From NCBI GenBank assembly GCA_016212185.1, contig JACRGX010000057.1, positions 1-36,582 on the forward strand: a DNA stretch of 36,582 nt, in the 5' to 3' direction. A program made the position numbers and the translations under genes. The stretch is from Nitrospirota bacterium. Lineage in GTDB: Bacteria > Nitrospirota > Thermodesulfovibrionia > UBA6902 > DSMQ01. The notes under the pieces are model-generated. The model ran no database searches. It was not told the origin of the DNA and worked only from the letters and a program-made list of their open reading frames with translations. Below, in pieces: positions 1 through 8,184 of the stretch (position 1 is its first letter; every line of letters starts with the position of its first letter).

Positions 1-385
1 ACGGTGCATCCTGCCCCTCTGCCACTTTGTCCCTTTGCCACTTTGCCACTCTAAAGAATGTCAGCAGCGCCAGCCAGTACACAAGCAATGCGTTTATGAT
101 ATGGATTATGAGATTGACTGCATGATAGCCTGTGACATCAAGACCGTGCAGTCTGTAATTCAGAGCAAATGTGAGGAAACCTATAAATCTGTTTTTAAAG
201 CCATCATATATGTTAAGCCCTTTTGCTTTTGAAGGCTCTGAAAAATACCGGAAGTCTTTAATAATAGAATTTTCAACAATATTTCGCTTATCATCAAACT
301 GAAATGATGATTGAAGGGTATTTGAATAGACAAAAATGCCGGCAATAACAATCAGCAATACATGAAATATGCGGGTTTTCAGCAT
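1..385 (-). CDS. TMTC/PMT-like membrane glycosyltransferase, N-terminal fragment
   Basis: This reading frame opens with ATG at 385-383 and stays open for 128 codons to the left edge, so the gene is cut by the window. The protein starts with a basic residue and a hydrophobic segment (about residues 6-22). A QFDDKRNIVENS motif follows, with acidic residues D31-D32, then a stretch ending in FALNYRLHGLDVTGYHAVN and a second membrane segment (about 102-118). The FDD...NxxI motif followed by a 'LNY...G.....YH..N...H..N' stretch is typical of bacterial TMTC-like or GT39-like GT-C enzymes, which often carry TPR repeats further on and use lipid-linked sugars at the outer face of the inner membrane. 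The last ~14 residues before the edge are encoded by an 8-mer array (positions 11-52). The family call is by pattern recognition; the substrate is unknown. Confidence 0.7.
   Translation of the reverse strand, partial: MLKTRIFHVLLIVIAGIFVYSNTLQSSFQFDDKRNIVENSIIKDFRYFSEPSKAKGLNIYDGFKNRFIGFLTFALNYRLHGLDVTGYHAVNLIIHIINALLVYWLALLTFFRVAKWQRDKVAEGQDAP
11..52. repeat. 8-mer word array, in frame in the left-edge glycosyltransferase
   Basis: Five consecutive degenerate 8-mers with consensus YTGYCMCT (CTGCCCCT, CTGCCACT, TTGTCCCT, TTGCCACT, TTGCCACT). It lies just after the second membrane segment of the fragmentary glycosyltransferase and is read through without a stop. It may continue beyond the window, so a partner arm cannot be judged. 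Confidence 0.7.
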
Positions 386-467
386 AAATCAGTATAACAA
401 AAGTTAATATAAGTTATAAATTATTTGTCGTAGATGCTTTATTAGAGTCTATAGAGTCTATAGCGGC

Positions 468-497
468 TTGACTTTCACCGGTGTTCTAAGCTATCAT
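468..497 (+). promoter_or_regulatory. Predicted sigma-70 promoter for rpsT
   Basis: TTGACT (468-473) and TATCAT (492-497) are separated by 18 bp. This would start transcription near 504 and leave a leader of about 90 nt before rpsT. A short direct repeat, AGAGTCTAT twice, lies just upstream (444-462). Confidence 0.5.
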
Positions 498-540
498 ATC
501 AATCTGTTAATAATTACCGGATTAAATGGATAGTGAGCGT

Positions 541-567
541 ATTCCCTGTGGTTTTGCCACGGGGAAT
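541..567 (+). promoter_or_regulatory. Hairpin in the rpsT leader
   Basis: ATTCCCTGTGG (541-551) and CCACGGGGAAT (557-567) form an 11-bp stem with one G-U pair and a 5-nt loop (TTTTG), ending 13 nt before the Shine-Dalgarno. No T-tract follows, so it is not an obvious intrinsic terminator. Its position suits translational or autogenous control of S20, which is inference. Confidence 0.5.
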
Positions 568-591
568 CTCAATAAGCAGGGGAGGTAAGTT

Positions 592-888
592 TTGCCGGCT
601 AAGTCACCACCGAAAAAGAGCAAATCAGCAATAAAAAGGGCAAGGCAGGCGCCTAAAAGGAGAGCGAGAAATGTCTCCGTAAAGAGCGCGTTGAAGACTT
701 TTACAAAAAAAGTTGAGTCAGAAGTGCTCGGTAAAAATGCAGAAGGCGCAAAGGCTGTATTGCACAAAGCTGTTCGTGCCATTGATAAAGCTGCTTCTAA
801 GGGGATAATCCACAAAAACACTGCTGCAAGAAAAGTTTCAAGGCTTACAAGGCTTGTCAATTCATTGAGTGCGGCTGGAGCAGCTTAA
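592..888 (+). CDS. rpsT: 30S ribosomal protein S20
   Basis: 98 residues, very basic, alanine- and lysine-rich, with the S20 pattern: KSAIKRARQ near the N-terminus and IDKAASKGIIHKNTAARKVSRL near the C-terminus. S20 is a primary 16S rRNA-binding protein of the small subunit. The start is TTG at 592-594, preceded by a strong GGGGAGGT Shine-Dalgarno at 579-586. A rare start fits the family, because E. coli rpsT also uses UUG and is autoregulated. The gene converges on holA, and the two 3' ends overlap by 32 bp. A leader hairpin lies upstream. Confidence 0.95.
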   Translation: MPAKSPPKKSKSAIKRARQAPKRRARNVSVKSALKTFTKKVESEVLGKNAEGAKAVLHKAVRAIDKAASKGIIHKNTAARKVSRLTRLVNSLSAAGAA

Positions 889-1825
889 GCAGAAGCAGTT
901 CCATAATTACTTCCGGTCTACCCGTTGAAGTTTTTATTCCTGCATCTGCTTCGTGCATGCATTGGAATATGCCGGAGAAATATTTTTCAGTGCAGGACGG
1001 CAGGTGTTTTAAAAGCGTACGGTAGGTAATTTCTCCCATCTTTAGAACCCTTTTGCCTTTCCCTTCCCACAGGTTATAAAACTGCCTGTAATGCCAGTTT
1101 AAAGCTCCGAGGATTGATGTTGCCTCAAAACCGTTTTCAAACAGCACTTTTAAAATTCTGAAGGCATTTGCCTTGTTATTTGCCATTACGGCATCAACAA
1201 GATTAAAGACAGTGTATTCCCTCATCATGCCAGTGAGCGACAGTATGTCTTTTCCGCCTATTAATTTAAGCCCGGAAGCAGAAAATTTTTCCAGCTCAGC
1301 CGCCAGCAGTCCGATATCATGTCCTAAAAATTCAATCAGATAATCAACTGCTCCCTGAGTCATGTTAATGCCCTTTTCATGCGCCCTTTGTTTTATCCAG
1401 GCAGGCACATCAGCCTCCTTTATTATCAGCGGGAATACGGGCACGTCATCAAAAAGGTTTTTTTGGTCTTTTCTGGTTTTTGGTTTTACCTGTGAAAGTA
1501 TGAGCATGCATGTGCTTTGGGAAGGCTGCTTTAAATACGGCTCCAATGCCTTGATAAAAGACTTCTGAAACTGGTGAAAATCCCTGACAACTACCAGTCT
1601 CCGCGGCGCCATGAAAGGCAGGGTAAGCGCAGAATCTATAATCTCATTCGGGACAGTTTCAGGATAAAAAACATTGAAGTTGAAGTCTTTCAGATGGCCG
1701 GCAAGAACCATATCAACCGCTTTTGAAAGAAAGTCATCCAGAAAAAAATTTTCTGCGCTCCAGACAAAGTAAATGGGCTGCGGCAGGTGTTTTTTCAGCT
1801 CTTTTTCAAGGCCTTTGTTTAGCAT
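857..1825 (-). CDS. holA: DNA polymerase III subunit delta
   Basis: 322 residues, the usual length for HolA. The protein begins with the typical 'IYFVWSAENFFLDDFLSKAV' type of N-terminus and ends with 'TGRPEVIMELLLLKLL', both characteristic of delta. Delta opens the beta sliding clamp within the clamp-loader complex; this subunit has an AAA+ fold without ATPase motifs. The start overlaps the end of lptE by 20 bp, giving the order leuS-lptE-holA also found in E. coli, which supports the identification. The 3' end overlaps convergent rpsT. Confidence 0.93.
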   Translation of the reverse strand: MLNKGLEKELKKHLPQPIYFVWSAENFFLDDFLSKAVDMVLAGHLKDFNFNVFYPETVPNEIIDSALTLPFMAPRRLVVVRDFHQFQKSFIKALEPYLKQPSQSTCMLILSQVKPKTRKDQKNLFDDVPVFPLIIKEADVPAWIKQRAHEKGINMTQGAVDYLIEFLGHDIGLLAAELEKFSASGLKLIGGKDILSLTGMMREYTVFNLVDAVMANNKANAFRILKVLFENGFEATSILGALNWHYRQFYNLWEGKGKRVLKMGEITYRTLLKHLPSCTEKYFSGIFQCMHEADAGIKTSTGRPEVIMELLLLKLLQPHSMN

Positions 1826-2348
1826 ACTTTATTACGGTTTTCCCTATTATCTCTTTTGCTATTTCTGCGCATGCCTTATCAACCGTTTTTTCCTTATGAA
1901 CAACAGCCTGGCTTACGGAGCCGGAAGATTGGAAAGTAATTCTTAAAGGCGATTCTATTGATGCAAACTCGGTAACTTTACCTTTGTCTGTAATTTTTAT
2001 GTCAACCTTCATTATTATTGCCTGTTCCTGTGCTTTTTCATCAAGGGTGGCTATGGTGTTCAGTTCAAATGCAGTTACAGTGGCCTCAATTTCAATATCG
2101 CCTTTTTCCGTTTTTACATTAATGCCCTGTGCAATGAATTCCTTTGCAAGCGCATTATGCAATCTTTCTTCAAGACGGGGCTCATAGGTCTTATTCTTAA
2201 CCGGTTTAATGGTCACCGAATCAAATGGCAGGGTGCTGGAGCCGATTAAATGATAACCGCAGGAGGTTAAAAAAAATGCAAAATGCAAAATGCAAAATGC
2301 AAAATTAAGGAAATTTTTATTTTTGAATTGTATTTTTGAACTTTTCAT
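1806..2348 (-). CDS. lptE: LPS-assembly lipoprotein LptE
   Basis: 180 residues. A lipoprotein signal ends in LTSC with the lipidated cysteine at residue 30, followed by GYHLIGSSTLP, the usual start of mature LptE. LptE plugs the LptD barrel in the outer membrane and helps insert lipopolysaccharide. The gene sits between leuS (14-bp gap) and holA (20-bp overlap). The oddity is that the start codon, n-region and hydrophobic core (NFAFCILHFAFF) are written in an A/T-rich heptamer array, TTTTGCA repeated on the coding strand, so the signal peptide seems to be built from a repeat element. The mature domain looks normal. Confidence 0.9.
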   Translation of the reverse strand: MKSSKIQFKNKNFLNFAFCILHFAFFLTSCGYHLIGSSTLPFDSVTIKPVKNKTYEPRLEERLHNALAKEFIAQGINVKTEKGDIEIEATVTAFELNTIATLDEKAQEQAIIMKVDIKITDKGKVTEFASIESPLRITFQSSGSVSQAVVHKEKTVDKACAEIAKEIIGKTVIKYAKQRP

Positions 2349-2355
2349 TTTTAAT
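2273..2355. repeat. Heptamer array forming the lptE signal sequence
   Basis: Four exact copies of AAAATGC (2273-2300) and a partial fifth are followed by a short spacer and about seven degenerate T-rich heptamers of the TTTTNAT type up to about 2355. The second array is roughly the reverse complement of the first. The element covers the lptE start codon, the first ~26 codons and the leuS-lptE gap. Because 7 is not a multiple of 3, it is read in all three frames and gives a 7-residue period. Confidence 0.75.
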
Positions 2356-2362
2356 TTTTATT

Positions 2363-4870
2363 TTAAAGGACTATGTTTACAAGCCTGCCCTGAACCACTA
2401 TTATTTTTTTGACAGACTTGCCCTTTGTATATTCTATAACTTTAGGGTCAAGAAATGCTTTTTCCTTTATTGCTTCATCGTCAAGCCCGGAAGGTATTGT
2501 GAGCTTGCCCCTTAATTTGCCGTTTATCTGTACGACAAGTTCAACCTCATCTTCCTTTGTCATCGCTTCGTCCCATTCGGGCCAGGGTTCAGTAAATATG
2601 CTCTGTCTGCTTCCTGAAAATTCCCATGCTTCCTCAGCAAAATGCGGCGCAAACGGCGAAAGCAAAATGATAACATTTTTAATGCAGAATAGCAGGGCTT
2701 CTGCGTCCTCCGGGGTGGAGGCATCAAAAGCCGCCGCCTCATTCATAAGCTCCATTAATGACGCTATGGCAGTGTTGAAATGATAATCGCGCTCAATGTC
2801 GTTTGTGACTTTTTTAATGGTCTGATGGGTCTTTCTTAAAAGCCGTGATGCGTTATCCGTGATGTGTAACCTGTTTATATTTTCTGACGCATTACCCGTT
2901 ACGTTTAATGCATTACGGCTTTTATACACAAAGCCCCATACCCTGTTTAAAAAGCGGAATGCGCCTTCCACTCCGTGGTCTGACCAGTCCAAATCCCGTT
3001 CAGGCGGTGCGGCAAAAAGGCAGAAAAGTCTTACAGTGTCAGCGCCGTATTCCCCGATTAAATAATCAGGGTCCACGACATTGCCCTTAGATTTGGACAT
3101 CTTTGCGCCTTCTTTAATTACCATCCCCTGAGTAAGAAGTTTTTTAAACGGCTCGTCTGCTTTGACAATGCCGATTTCTCTGAGCGCCTTTGTAAAAAAT
3201 CTGGAATAAAGCAGGTGGAGGACTGCATGCTCAATCCCTCCTATGTACTGGTCCACGGGCATCCAGTAATTGACGGCGTCTGAATCAACAGCCTTATCAT
3301 TAACTGAGGGGGAGCAGTAGCGCAAAAAATACCATGACGAGTCAACGAATGTATCCATGGTATCTGTTTCCCTTTTTGCAGGCTTACCGCATTTCGGGCA
3401 TTCGGTATTAATAAAATCCGAAAGCTCTGATAAGGGCGTGGCGCCCTTGCCTGTGAGCGTGACGTTCTCAGGAAGAATGACAGGAAGTTTGTCCTCAGGC
3501 ACAGAAACGATGCCGCAGGTGTTGCAGTAAATTACCGGAATCGGCGTGCCCCAGTACCGCTGTCTTGATATGCCCCAGTCCCTTAATTTGTAATTCACGA
3601 CCTTTTTGCCGAGACCGCCTGCCTCAATAAAGCCGGCAATTTTTGACCTTGCCTCATCGCTCGGAAGCCCTGAGAATTGTCCTGAATCAATTAAGACGCC
3701 CTCGTCTTCGTAAGCGGCGGTGAGAGGGGTCCAGGGGTCCAGGGGTCCAGCGGCCAAATGAGAATTACTTGAACCCTTGAACCCTTGAATCCTTGAATCC
3801 TTTACAATTACAACTCTCACCGGCAGATTATACTTCTGTGCAAACTCGTAATCTCTCTGGTCATGCGCGGGAACGGCCATGACTGCGCCGGTGCCGTATT
3901 CCATGAGGACAAAATTTGCAGCCCAGACTGGAATCTTGTCACCGGTCAGCGGATTGACGGCATAATGCCCTGTAAAAACGCCTTCTTTTTTCTCCGGGTT
4001 TTCAGGGAGCGATTCAATTTTCTTGAGGGTTTTTTTGTCCTTTACAAGTTCGGCAATGAGCGGGTGTCTTTTTGCAAGGCTCATAAATGTTGCACCGAAG
4101 AGCGTATCCTGCCTTGTGGTGAATATCCTGATTTTTTTGTCATATCCGGCAATTTTAAAGTCAACCTCAACGCCCTCGCTCCTGCCGATCCAGTTTCTCT
4201 GCATGGTTGTGACCTTCTCGGGCCAGCCTGTAAGATTATCGCAGAATTTTAAAAGCTCCTCGGCGTACGAGGTGATTTTAAAAAACCACTGCTCAAGTTT
4301 TTTTTGCGTTACAGCGCTGTCGCATCGCCAGCACAGCCCGTCAAGGACCTGCTCATTTGCAAGGACAGTTTCACATGAGGGGCACCAATTGACAAAAGAA
4401 GCCTTTCTGTATGCCAGCCCTTTTTGTAGCATCTTTATGAAAAACCACTGATTCCATTTGTAATATTCGGGCGAGCAGGTTGCAACTTCTCTCTGCCAGT
4501 CATAACTGATGCCCAGCTTTTTAATCTGCCCGCGCATGTAATCAATATTCTCATAAGTCCACTTTGCGGGGTGAACGCCGTGTTTTATTGCCGCATTCTC
4601 GGCAGGCAGGCCGAAGGCGTCCCATCCCATCGGATGAAGCACATTAAAACCGCGCATCCTTTTGTATCTTGAGATTACGTCTCCGATAACATAATTGCGC
4701 ACGTGCCCCATATGAATCTTCCCTGAGGGATAGGGGAACATCTCAAGGCAGTAGAACTTAGGGGAGACGGAGTCTTCTGTTACCATGTAAAGGGCTTTCT
4801 TATCCCAGAAGTCCTGCCACTTTTCTTCAATTTCCTGCGGGTTGTATTTTTCCTGCAAAACCGCCTCCAT
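2363..4870 (-). CDS. leuS: Leucyl-tRNA synthetase
   Basis: About 835 residues. It has the HIGH-type motif HMGH in [15 protein letters not shown] (about residues 48-62), the zinc-ribbon-like CPSCE...CWRCD, a CP1 editing domain with [12 protein letters not shown] and [12 protein letters not shown], and the KMSKS loop near residue 590 ([14 protein letters not shown]). It charges tRNA-Leu with leucine and edits mischarged product. I chose ATG at 4870; a TTG three codons upstream (4879) is in frame, and neither has a clear Shine-Dalgarno. It is the first gene of leuS-lptE-holA. Two word-array insertions are read in frame: about residues 357-381 in the editing domain, and about 650-676 just before the anticodon-binding domain. 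The catalytic motifs are intact. Confidence 0.96.
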   Translation of the reverse strand: MEAVLQEKYNPQEIEEKWQDFWDKKALYMVTEDSVSPKFYCLEMFPYPSGKIHMGHVRNYVIGDVISRYKRMRGFNVLHPMGWDAFGLPAENAAIKHGVHPAKWTYENIDYMRGQIKKLGISYDWQREVATCSPEYYKWNQWFFIKMLQKGLAYRKASFVNWCPSCETVLANEQVLDGLCWRCDSAVTQKKLEQWFFKITSYAEELLKFCDNLTGWPEKVTTMQRNWIGRSEGVEVDFKIAGYDKKIRIFTTRQDTLFGATFMSLAKRHPLIAELVKDKKTLKKIESLPENPEKKEGVFTGHYAVNPLTGDKIPVWAANFVLMEYGTGAVMAVPAHDQRDYEFAQKYNLPVRVVIVKDSRIQGFKGSSNSHLAAGPLDPWTPLTAAYEDEGVLIDSGQFSGLPSDEARSKIAGFIEAGGLGKKVVNYKLRDWGISRQRYWGTPIPVIYCNTCGIVSVPEDKLPVILPENVTLTGKGATPLSELSDFINTECPKCGKPAKRETDTMDTFVDSSWYFLRYCSPSVNDKAVDSDAVNYWMPVDQYIGGIEHAVLHLLYSRFFTKALREIGIVKADEPFKKLLTQGMVIKEGAKMSKSKGNVVDPDYLIGEYGADTVRLFCLFAAPPERDLDWSDHGVEGAFRFLNRVWGFVYKSRNALNVTGNASENINRLHITDNASRLLRKTHQTIKKVTNDIERDYHFNTAIASLMELMNEAAAFDASTPEDAEALLFCIKNVIILLSPFAPHFAEEAWEFSGSRQSIFTEPWPEWDEAMTKEDEVELVVQINGKLRGKLTIPSGLDDEAIKEKAFLDPKVIEYTKGKSVKKIIVVQGRLVNIVL
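2842..2919. repeat. Inverted heptamer arrays, in frame in leuS (C-terminal insert)
   Basis: Left arm: CGTGATG, CGTTATC, CGTGATG, TGTAACC (2844-2871). Right arm: CGCATTA, CCCGTTA, CGTTTAA, TGCATTA (2888-2915). The ends are GCCGT and ACGGC, exact reverse complements. The right arm reads as an imperfect reverse complement of the left. It encodes the LeuS stretch around [20 protein letters not shown]. The same word family recurs at 22232-22259. Confidence 0.75.
3726..3799. repeat. 8-mer arrays, in frame in leuS (editing-domain insert)
   Basis: Three exact copies of GGGGTCCA (3726-3749), an 18-bp spacer, then four copies of CTTGAACC/CTTGAATC (3768-3799). The reverse complement of the second word (GGTTCAAG) resembles the first word permuted, so the arms can pair imperfectly. 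It encodes roughly [20 protein letters not shown] within the LeuS editing domain. Confidence 0.75.
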
Positions 4871-5009
4871 AGTAAGCAAATAAAAATTCAGAGGGTTTTA
4901 TTTTACCATAAACATAAGATTTCTAATCTGATGTTGTATACTATAGCGGTTTTATTTAATGCCTTAAAATATGAGGCTGACAATGAGGTTATATTAAGGA
5001 AATGTTTTT

Positions 5010-5375
5010 ATGGGTAAAATAAAGAAAAAACTAAACTGTTGGGAAGTTATGAAATGCGGCAGGGAACCACGCGGGAAAAAGGTTTCCGAGTTAGGAATTT
5101 GTCCGGCTGCCACAGAGATCAGGGCAAACGGCATAAATGAAGGGAAAAACGCCGGGCGCGCCTGCTGGGCGGTAGCTGGGACCTTTTGCCGCGGGACAGT
5201 GCAAGGGACCTTTGCTCAAAAATTAGGTAATTGCGGGATCTGTAAATTCTACAAACTTGTGATTAAAGAAGAAGGCACTGAATACCAAACAGCGGAAGAC
5301 ATATTGGAAAGGCTGGAAAGGCGGGATATTGAGAAATATTTTATCAAGCCTTTATTATCCGGCAAGAAAAAATAA
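5010..5375 (+). CDS. Two-CW domain protein (small cysteine-rich)
   Basis: 121 residues with two Cys-Trp pairs (C10-W11 and C52-W53) and further cysteines at 16, 31, 60, 75 and 78. The segments NCWEVMKCGREP, LGICPAATE and NAGRACWAVAGTFC match the 'two-CW domain' family. That family is of unknown function, and its conserved cysteines suggest metal or redox-cofactor binding. There is no signal peptide or membrane segment, so it is probably cytoplasmic. ATG at 5010 has an AAGGA Shine-Dalgarno at 4996-5000. It stands alone between divergent leuS and the downstream glycosyltransferase, which has its own promoter. Confidence 0.8.
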   Translation: MGKIKKKLNCWEVMKCGREPRGKKVSELGICPAATEIRANGINEGKNAGRACWAVAGTFCRGTVQGTFAQKLGNCGICKFYKLVIKEEGTEYQTAEDILERLERRDIEKYFIKPLLSGKKK

Positions 5376-5422
5376 ATAGGCTCAACGGCAGCCGGCAAGG
5401 TTTATTGAGAACATCATGTTTT

Positions 5423-5451
5423 TTGACAAATTCCGCTTAAAAATCTATAGT
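5423..5451 (+). promoter_or_regulatory. Predicted sigma-70 promoter of the glycosyltransferase operon
   Basis: TTGACA (5423-5428) and TATAGT (5446-5451) are separated by exactly 17 bp. The expected start of transcription is near 5458-5460, only about 5-7 nt before the ATG at 5465, and there is no Shine-Dalgarno. The message would be nearly leaderless. Confidence 0.6.
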
Positions 5452-5464
5452 AAAAAGCATACCG

Positions 5465-6154
5465 ATGAAGCTCTCCGTAATCATCCCCTGCTTTAACGAA
5501 ATCAGCACCATCGACAGAATTATTGACGCCGTAAAGAATTCTCCTTACGCTGATAAGGAAATAATCATTGTTGATGATTTTTCCACTGACGGGACAAGAG
5601 AGAAACTTGAAAAAGACATTGTCCGGAAAGTAGATAAGGTTATTTATCATGAATCCAACAGGGGGAAGGGCGCAGCGGTAAGGACCGGCATTAAAGAAGC
5701 CACAGGCGATATAGTTATCATACAGGATGCCGACCTTGAATACGACCCGAACGAATACCCGCGGATAATCCAGCCTATTTTAGATGGCAGGGCGGATGTT
5801 GTTTACGGCTCAAGATTTATGGGCGGAAGGCCCCACAGGGCGATTTATTTCTGGCACAGGGCGGGAAACGGATTAATAACTTTATTGTCAAACTTCTTCA
5901 CCAACCTTAATCTGACGGATGTGGAGACCTGCTACAAGGCATTCAAAAGGGAGGTTATCTCCTCTATACAGATAGAAGAGAACAGATTTGGTTTTGAGGC
6001 GGAGATTACTGCAAAAGCGGCAAAGAAAAAGTGCAGGATTTATGAAGTAGGCATTTCATACCACGGCAGGACTTATGCCGAAGGCAAGAAAGCCGGCTGG
6101 AAGGACGGCATCTCTACGCTGTGGTGTATTTTTAAGTATAATCTATTCAGATAA
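5465..6154 (+). CDS. GT2 glycosyltransferase, polyprenyl-phosphate sugar synthase type
   Basis: 229 residues, a GT-A fold family 2 enzyme close to dolichol-phosphate mannose synthase (DPM1). It has an SVIIPCFNE start, VDDFSTDGT (36-44), GKGAAVRTG (68-75), the metal-binding D88-A-D90 in QDADLEYDP, YGSRF (114-118) and a C-terminal ENRFGFEAEITAK. It lacks the C-terminal membrane domain of longer relatives. Such enzymes transfer a sugar from a nucleotide donor to polyprenyl phosphate at the inner face of the membrane. Two genes downstream lies a PMT-like enzyme that could use this product, which supports that role. Which sugar is used cannot be read from the sequence. Translation seems to start almost at the 5' end of the message. 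Confidence 0.85.
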   Translation: MKLSVIIPCFNEISTIDRIIDAVKNSPYADKEIIIVDDFSTDGTREKLEKDIVRKVDKVIYHESNRGKGAAVRTGIKEATGDIVIIQDADLEYDPNEYPRIIQPILDGRADVVYGSRFMGGRPHRAIYFWHRAGNGLITLLSNFFTNLNLTDVETCYKAFKREVISSIQIEENRFGFEAEITAKAAKKKCRIYEVGISYHGRTYAEGKKAGWKDGISTLWCIFKYNLFR

Positions 6155-6169
6155 GTACAATCCGTCAGC

Positions 6170-6919
6170 ATGCATGATATGGGGGAAAAGACCTTTACAA
6201 AAATTGCAGTGCGGGCAGGCTCTCTGGTTATCCCTATTTTTTTTATTTATTCGCTTTATACGCTGCATACCAACGGGCTTAAGGCAAGGGTCTATTATAC
6301 AGCTTACGGCCTGAACGATACAGCTATCCCCATTACCCTTTTTAAGAATTCTTATGAGGTCTATACTTTTTATAAGACGCGGGGAGTACATGGAAGGGTA
6401 CTTGTCAACTTCGGCAGATTTTTAAACTTTGTTGGGATTGAAAATGACGATGTCTTTAAAAATGCGGACAGCTTTCCGGTTAAGAGGCTTAACATTATGG
6501 AAGAGTATGAAAAGCGTTTAACCGCGAGGAACTTTTTGTGGATTGCAATGCAGGGCAATATCATCAGGGAGATTGATTATGTTTTGCCGGATGCGGTATT
6601 TGAAGAAAAAGGGAGGACTGCGTGGAATGAACAGGATGTTTTTAAGGCGACTCCCGACAGGATTATTGCTCATGAATGGGGCTCAAAGAGAATCCTGTCA
6701 AATCACATCCCTGATATTATTGAACCTGTAGTGCTTAACATAGATGCCTCTTTTTTCAGTAATACAGATGCGGTATCGCTTGCACAGGAGATTAAAAAAT
6801 CTGCTTTAAAGGCGGATGTTGTTACCCTTAACCTTTCAGAGGACAACCCTGATGTGACTGAAAGTGAAAGAGAAGAGCTCAGGAAATTTGCCGAGATGCT
6901 GAAGGGGGAGCGCGAATGA
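6170..6919 (+). CDS. Membrane-anchored protein of unknown function
   Basis: 249 residues. One membrane segment near the N-terminus (about 12-33) is followed by a soluble domain that probably faces the periplasm. I do not recognise the family with confidence. A segment reading PVVLNIDASFF near residue 186 recalls the hydrophobic-acidic strand ending in FF of UPF0489-type domains, but that is weak. The gene starts 15 bp after the GT2 gene and overlaps the GT39-like gene by 4 bp (ATGA), so it is part of that operon and may be an accessory subunit. ATG at 6179 is an alternative start. Confidence 0.55.
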   Translation: MHDMGEKTFTKIAVRAGSLVIPIFFIYSLYTLHTNGLKARVYYTAYGLNDTAIPITLFKNSYEVYTFYKTRGVHGRVLVNFGRFLNFVGIENDDVFKNADSFPVKRLNIMEEYEKRLTARNFLWIAMQGNIIREIDYVLPDAVFEEKGRTAWNEQDVFKATPDRIIAHEWGSKRILSNHIPDIIEPVVLNIDASFFSNTDAVSLAQEIKKSALKADVVTLNLSEDNPDVTESEREELRKFAEMLKGERE

Positions 6920-8184
6920 CCGCTGAACAGAAAAAAATTTTTTATGCTGCATTGATTCTTATAACGCTTGCCGGAGTATTCCTGCGTTTTTGGGGCGTTA
7001 TTGAACAGCCGCCAATTCATGATGAAGTTATGACGGCGTATGCCGCAGATTCTTATATTGAGAGCGGGCAGTTCATGTATGTGATGCCTCATCACCCTAA
7101 ACTGAGGAACATCCTTGTTGACCTGTCTATGAATATGTTTGGCAGGGGGGCTGCCGGTCTGAGGGGGTTCAGTCTTTTATTCGGTTGTCTTTCCGTACTG
7201 CTTCTGGGGCTGCTGCTTTACAGGATTTCTTCCAATACGACAGCATCATGTCTTGCCGCCTTTTTTCTTGCCGTAGACCCCATGCACATCACTTTCAGCC
7301 GTCAGGCAATTCAGGAGGTTCATACCACATTTTTTTTCATCCTCGGGACACTGCTTGCGGTTCTGAGCGTCAGAGACGAGAAGGAGGAAATAATTTGGTG
7401 GCTGCTCCCACTCTCAGGGATTGTCTTTGGACTCGGGCTTGCATCCAAGGGGCATGCATTGTTTCCGCTGCTGGTCTGCATACCGTATATTATTACCAAA
7501 ACCCTTAAGTTGAAAGACCCCGGCCTTATAATTTTTGCAATTCTTTCGCTCACGGTTCTTCCTTTTACCGTTTTTCTGCTGACTTATATTCCCTGGTTTG
7601 ATCGTGGTTATGATTTATCCGACTGGCTGTTTATGCAGCAGGCTTTATCCAAAGAAATTGCAACGCATCAGGGCAGCAGCGGCGACGTCTTTAAATACAC
7701 GCAGGCATGGCAGTGGTTCATCAATCCGCTCATGGCGTACGGCAATTTTTCATACAGCGGGGGAAAGCCGCATGTAACCGTTGCAATGGGTAATCCTCTG
7801 GTTTGGCTCCTTGTGCTTCCGTCCTCATTCTACCTGCTTTTTAATGCCCTGAAGCAAAAGAAAGGGTTTATTGTTTTATTTCTTTTCTGGATCTCCTATC
7901 TCCCCCTTGCCCTGGCATTACGCCCGATACAAATGCTTTCTTCGCTGGGTGTCATACCTTTTGCTTTTTGTCTTGTGGGGCTTACAGTTTCTGAAATAAA
8001 AATGAAGACAGGCGCGAAATATTTTTATGCGTATCTCACTGCGGTATTGCTTGCGGCTATGCTGCTTTATCCTTTGGCCACAGGAAAGGCGCTGGACTAT
8101 GGCTATCTGAGGTCAATCACCGAGAGGGCGAATCCGCATACTATTAATCAAAATCCGCAAGGCATTTTGCTGCAAGGCATTTAA
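6916..8184 (+). CDS. GT39/PMT-like GT-C glycosyltransferase, integral membrane
   Basis: 422 residues, strongly hydrophobic with around ten membrane segments. The first external loop has the acidic pair D36-E37 (PPIHDEVMTAYA), as expected for GT-C enzymes of the PMT or ArnT type. Further on, PWFDRGYDLSDWLFMQQ resembles the PMT-family loop. Members move mannose or another sugar from a polyprenyl-phosphate carrier to protein or lipid on the outer side of the membrane. It is translationally coupled to the gene before it (4-bp overlap) and ends 4 bp inside the convergent MFS gene. The GT2 enzyme upstream is the plausible donor synthase. The acceptor is unknown. Confidence 0.8.
   Translation: MTAEQKKIFYAALILITLAGVFLRFWGVIEQPPIHDEVMTAYAADSYIESGQFMYVMPHHPKLRNILVDLSMNMFGRGAAGLRGFSLLFGCLSVLLLGLLLYRISSNTTASCLAAFFLAVDPMHITFSRQAIQEVHTTFFFILGTLLAVLSVRDEKEEIIWWLLPLSGIVFGLGLASKGHALFPLLVCIPYIITKTLKLKDPGLIIFAILSLTVLPFTVFLLTYIPWFDRGYDLSDWLFMQQALSKEIATHQGSSGDVFKYTQAWQWFINPLMAYGNFSYSGGKPHVTVAMGNPLVWLLVLPSSFYLLFNALKQKKGFIVLFLFWISYLPLALALRPIQMLSSLGVIPFAFCLVGLTVSEIKMKTGAKYFYAYLTAVLLAAMLLYPLATGKALDYGYLRSITERANPHTINQNPQGILLQGI

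Noticed and set aside
35-232. Plus-strand reading frame of 65 codons at the left edge
   Set aside because: It lies opposite the TMTC-like glycosyltransferase frame, which has clear family motifs. No Shine-Dalgarno and no recognisable product.
522-860. Minus-strand frame of 112 codons opposite rpsT
   Set aside because: It is the antisense of the S20 gene; the plus-strand frame is unmistakable S20.
3863-4451. Plus-strand frames of 129 and 142 codons inside leuS
   Set aside because: They are antisense of conserved LeuS editing-domain sequence and have no family features.
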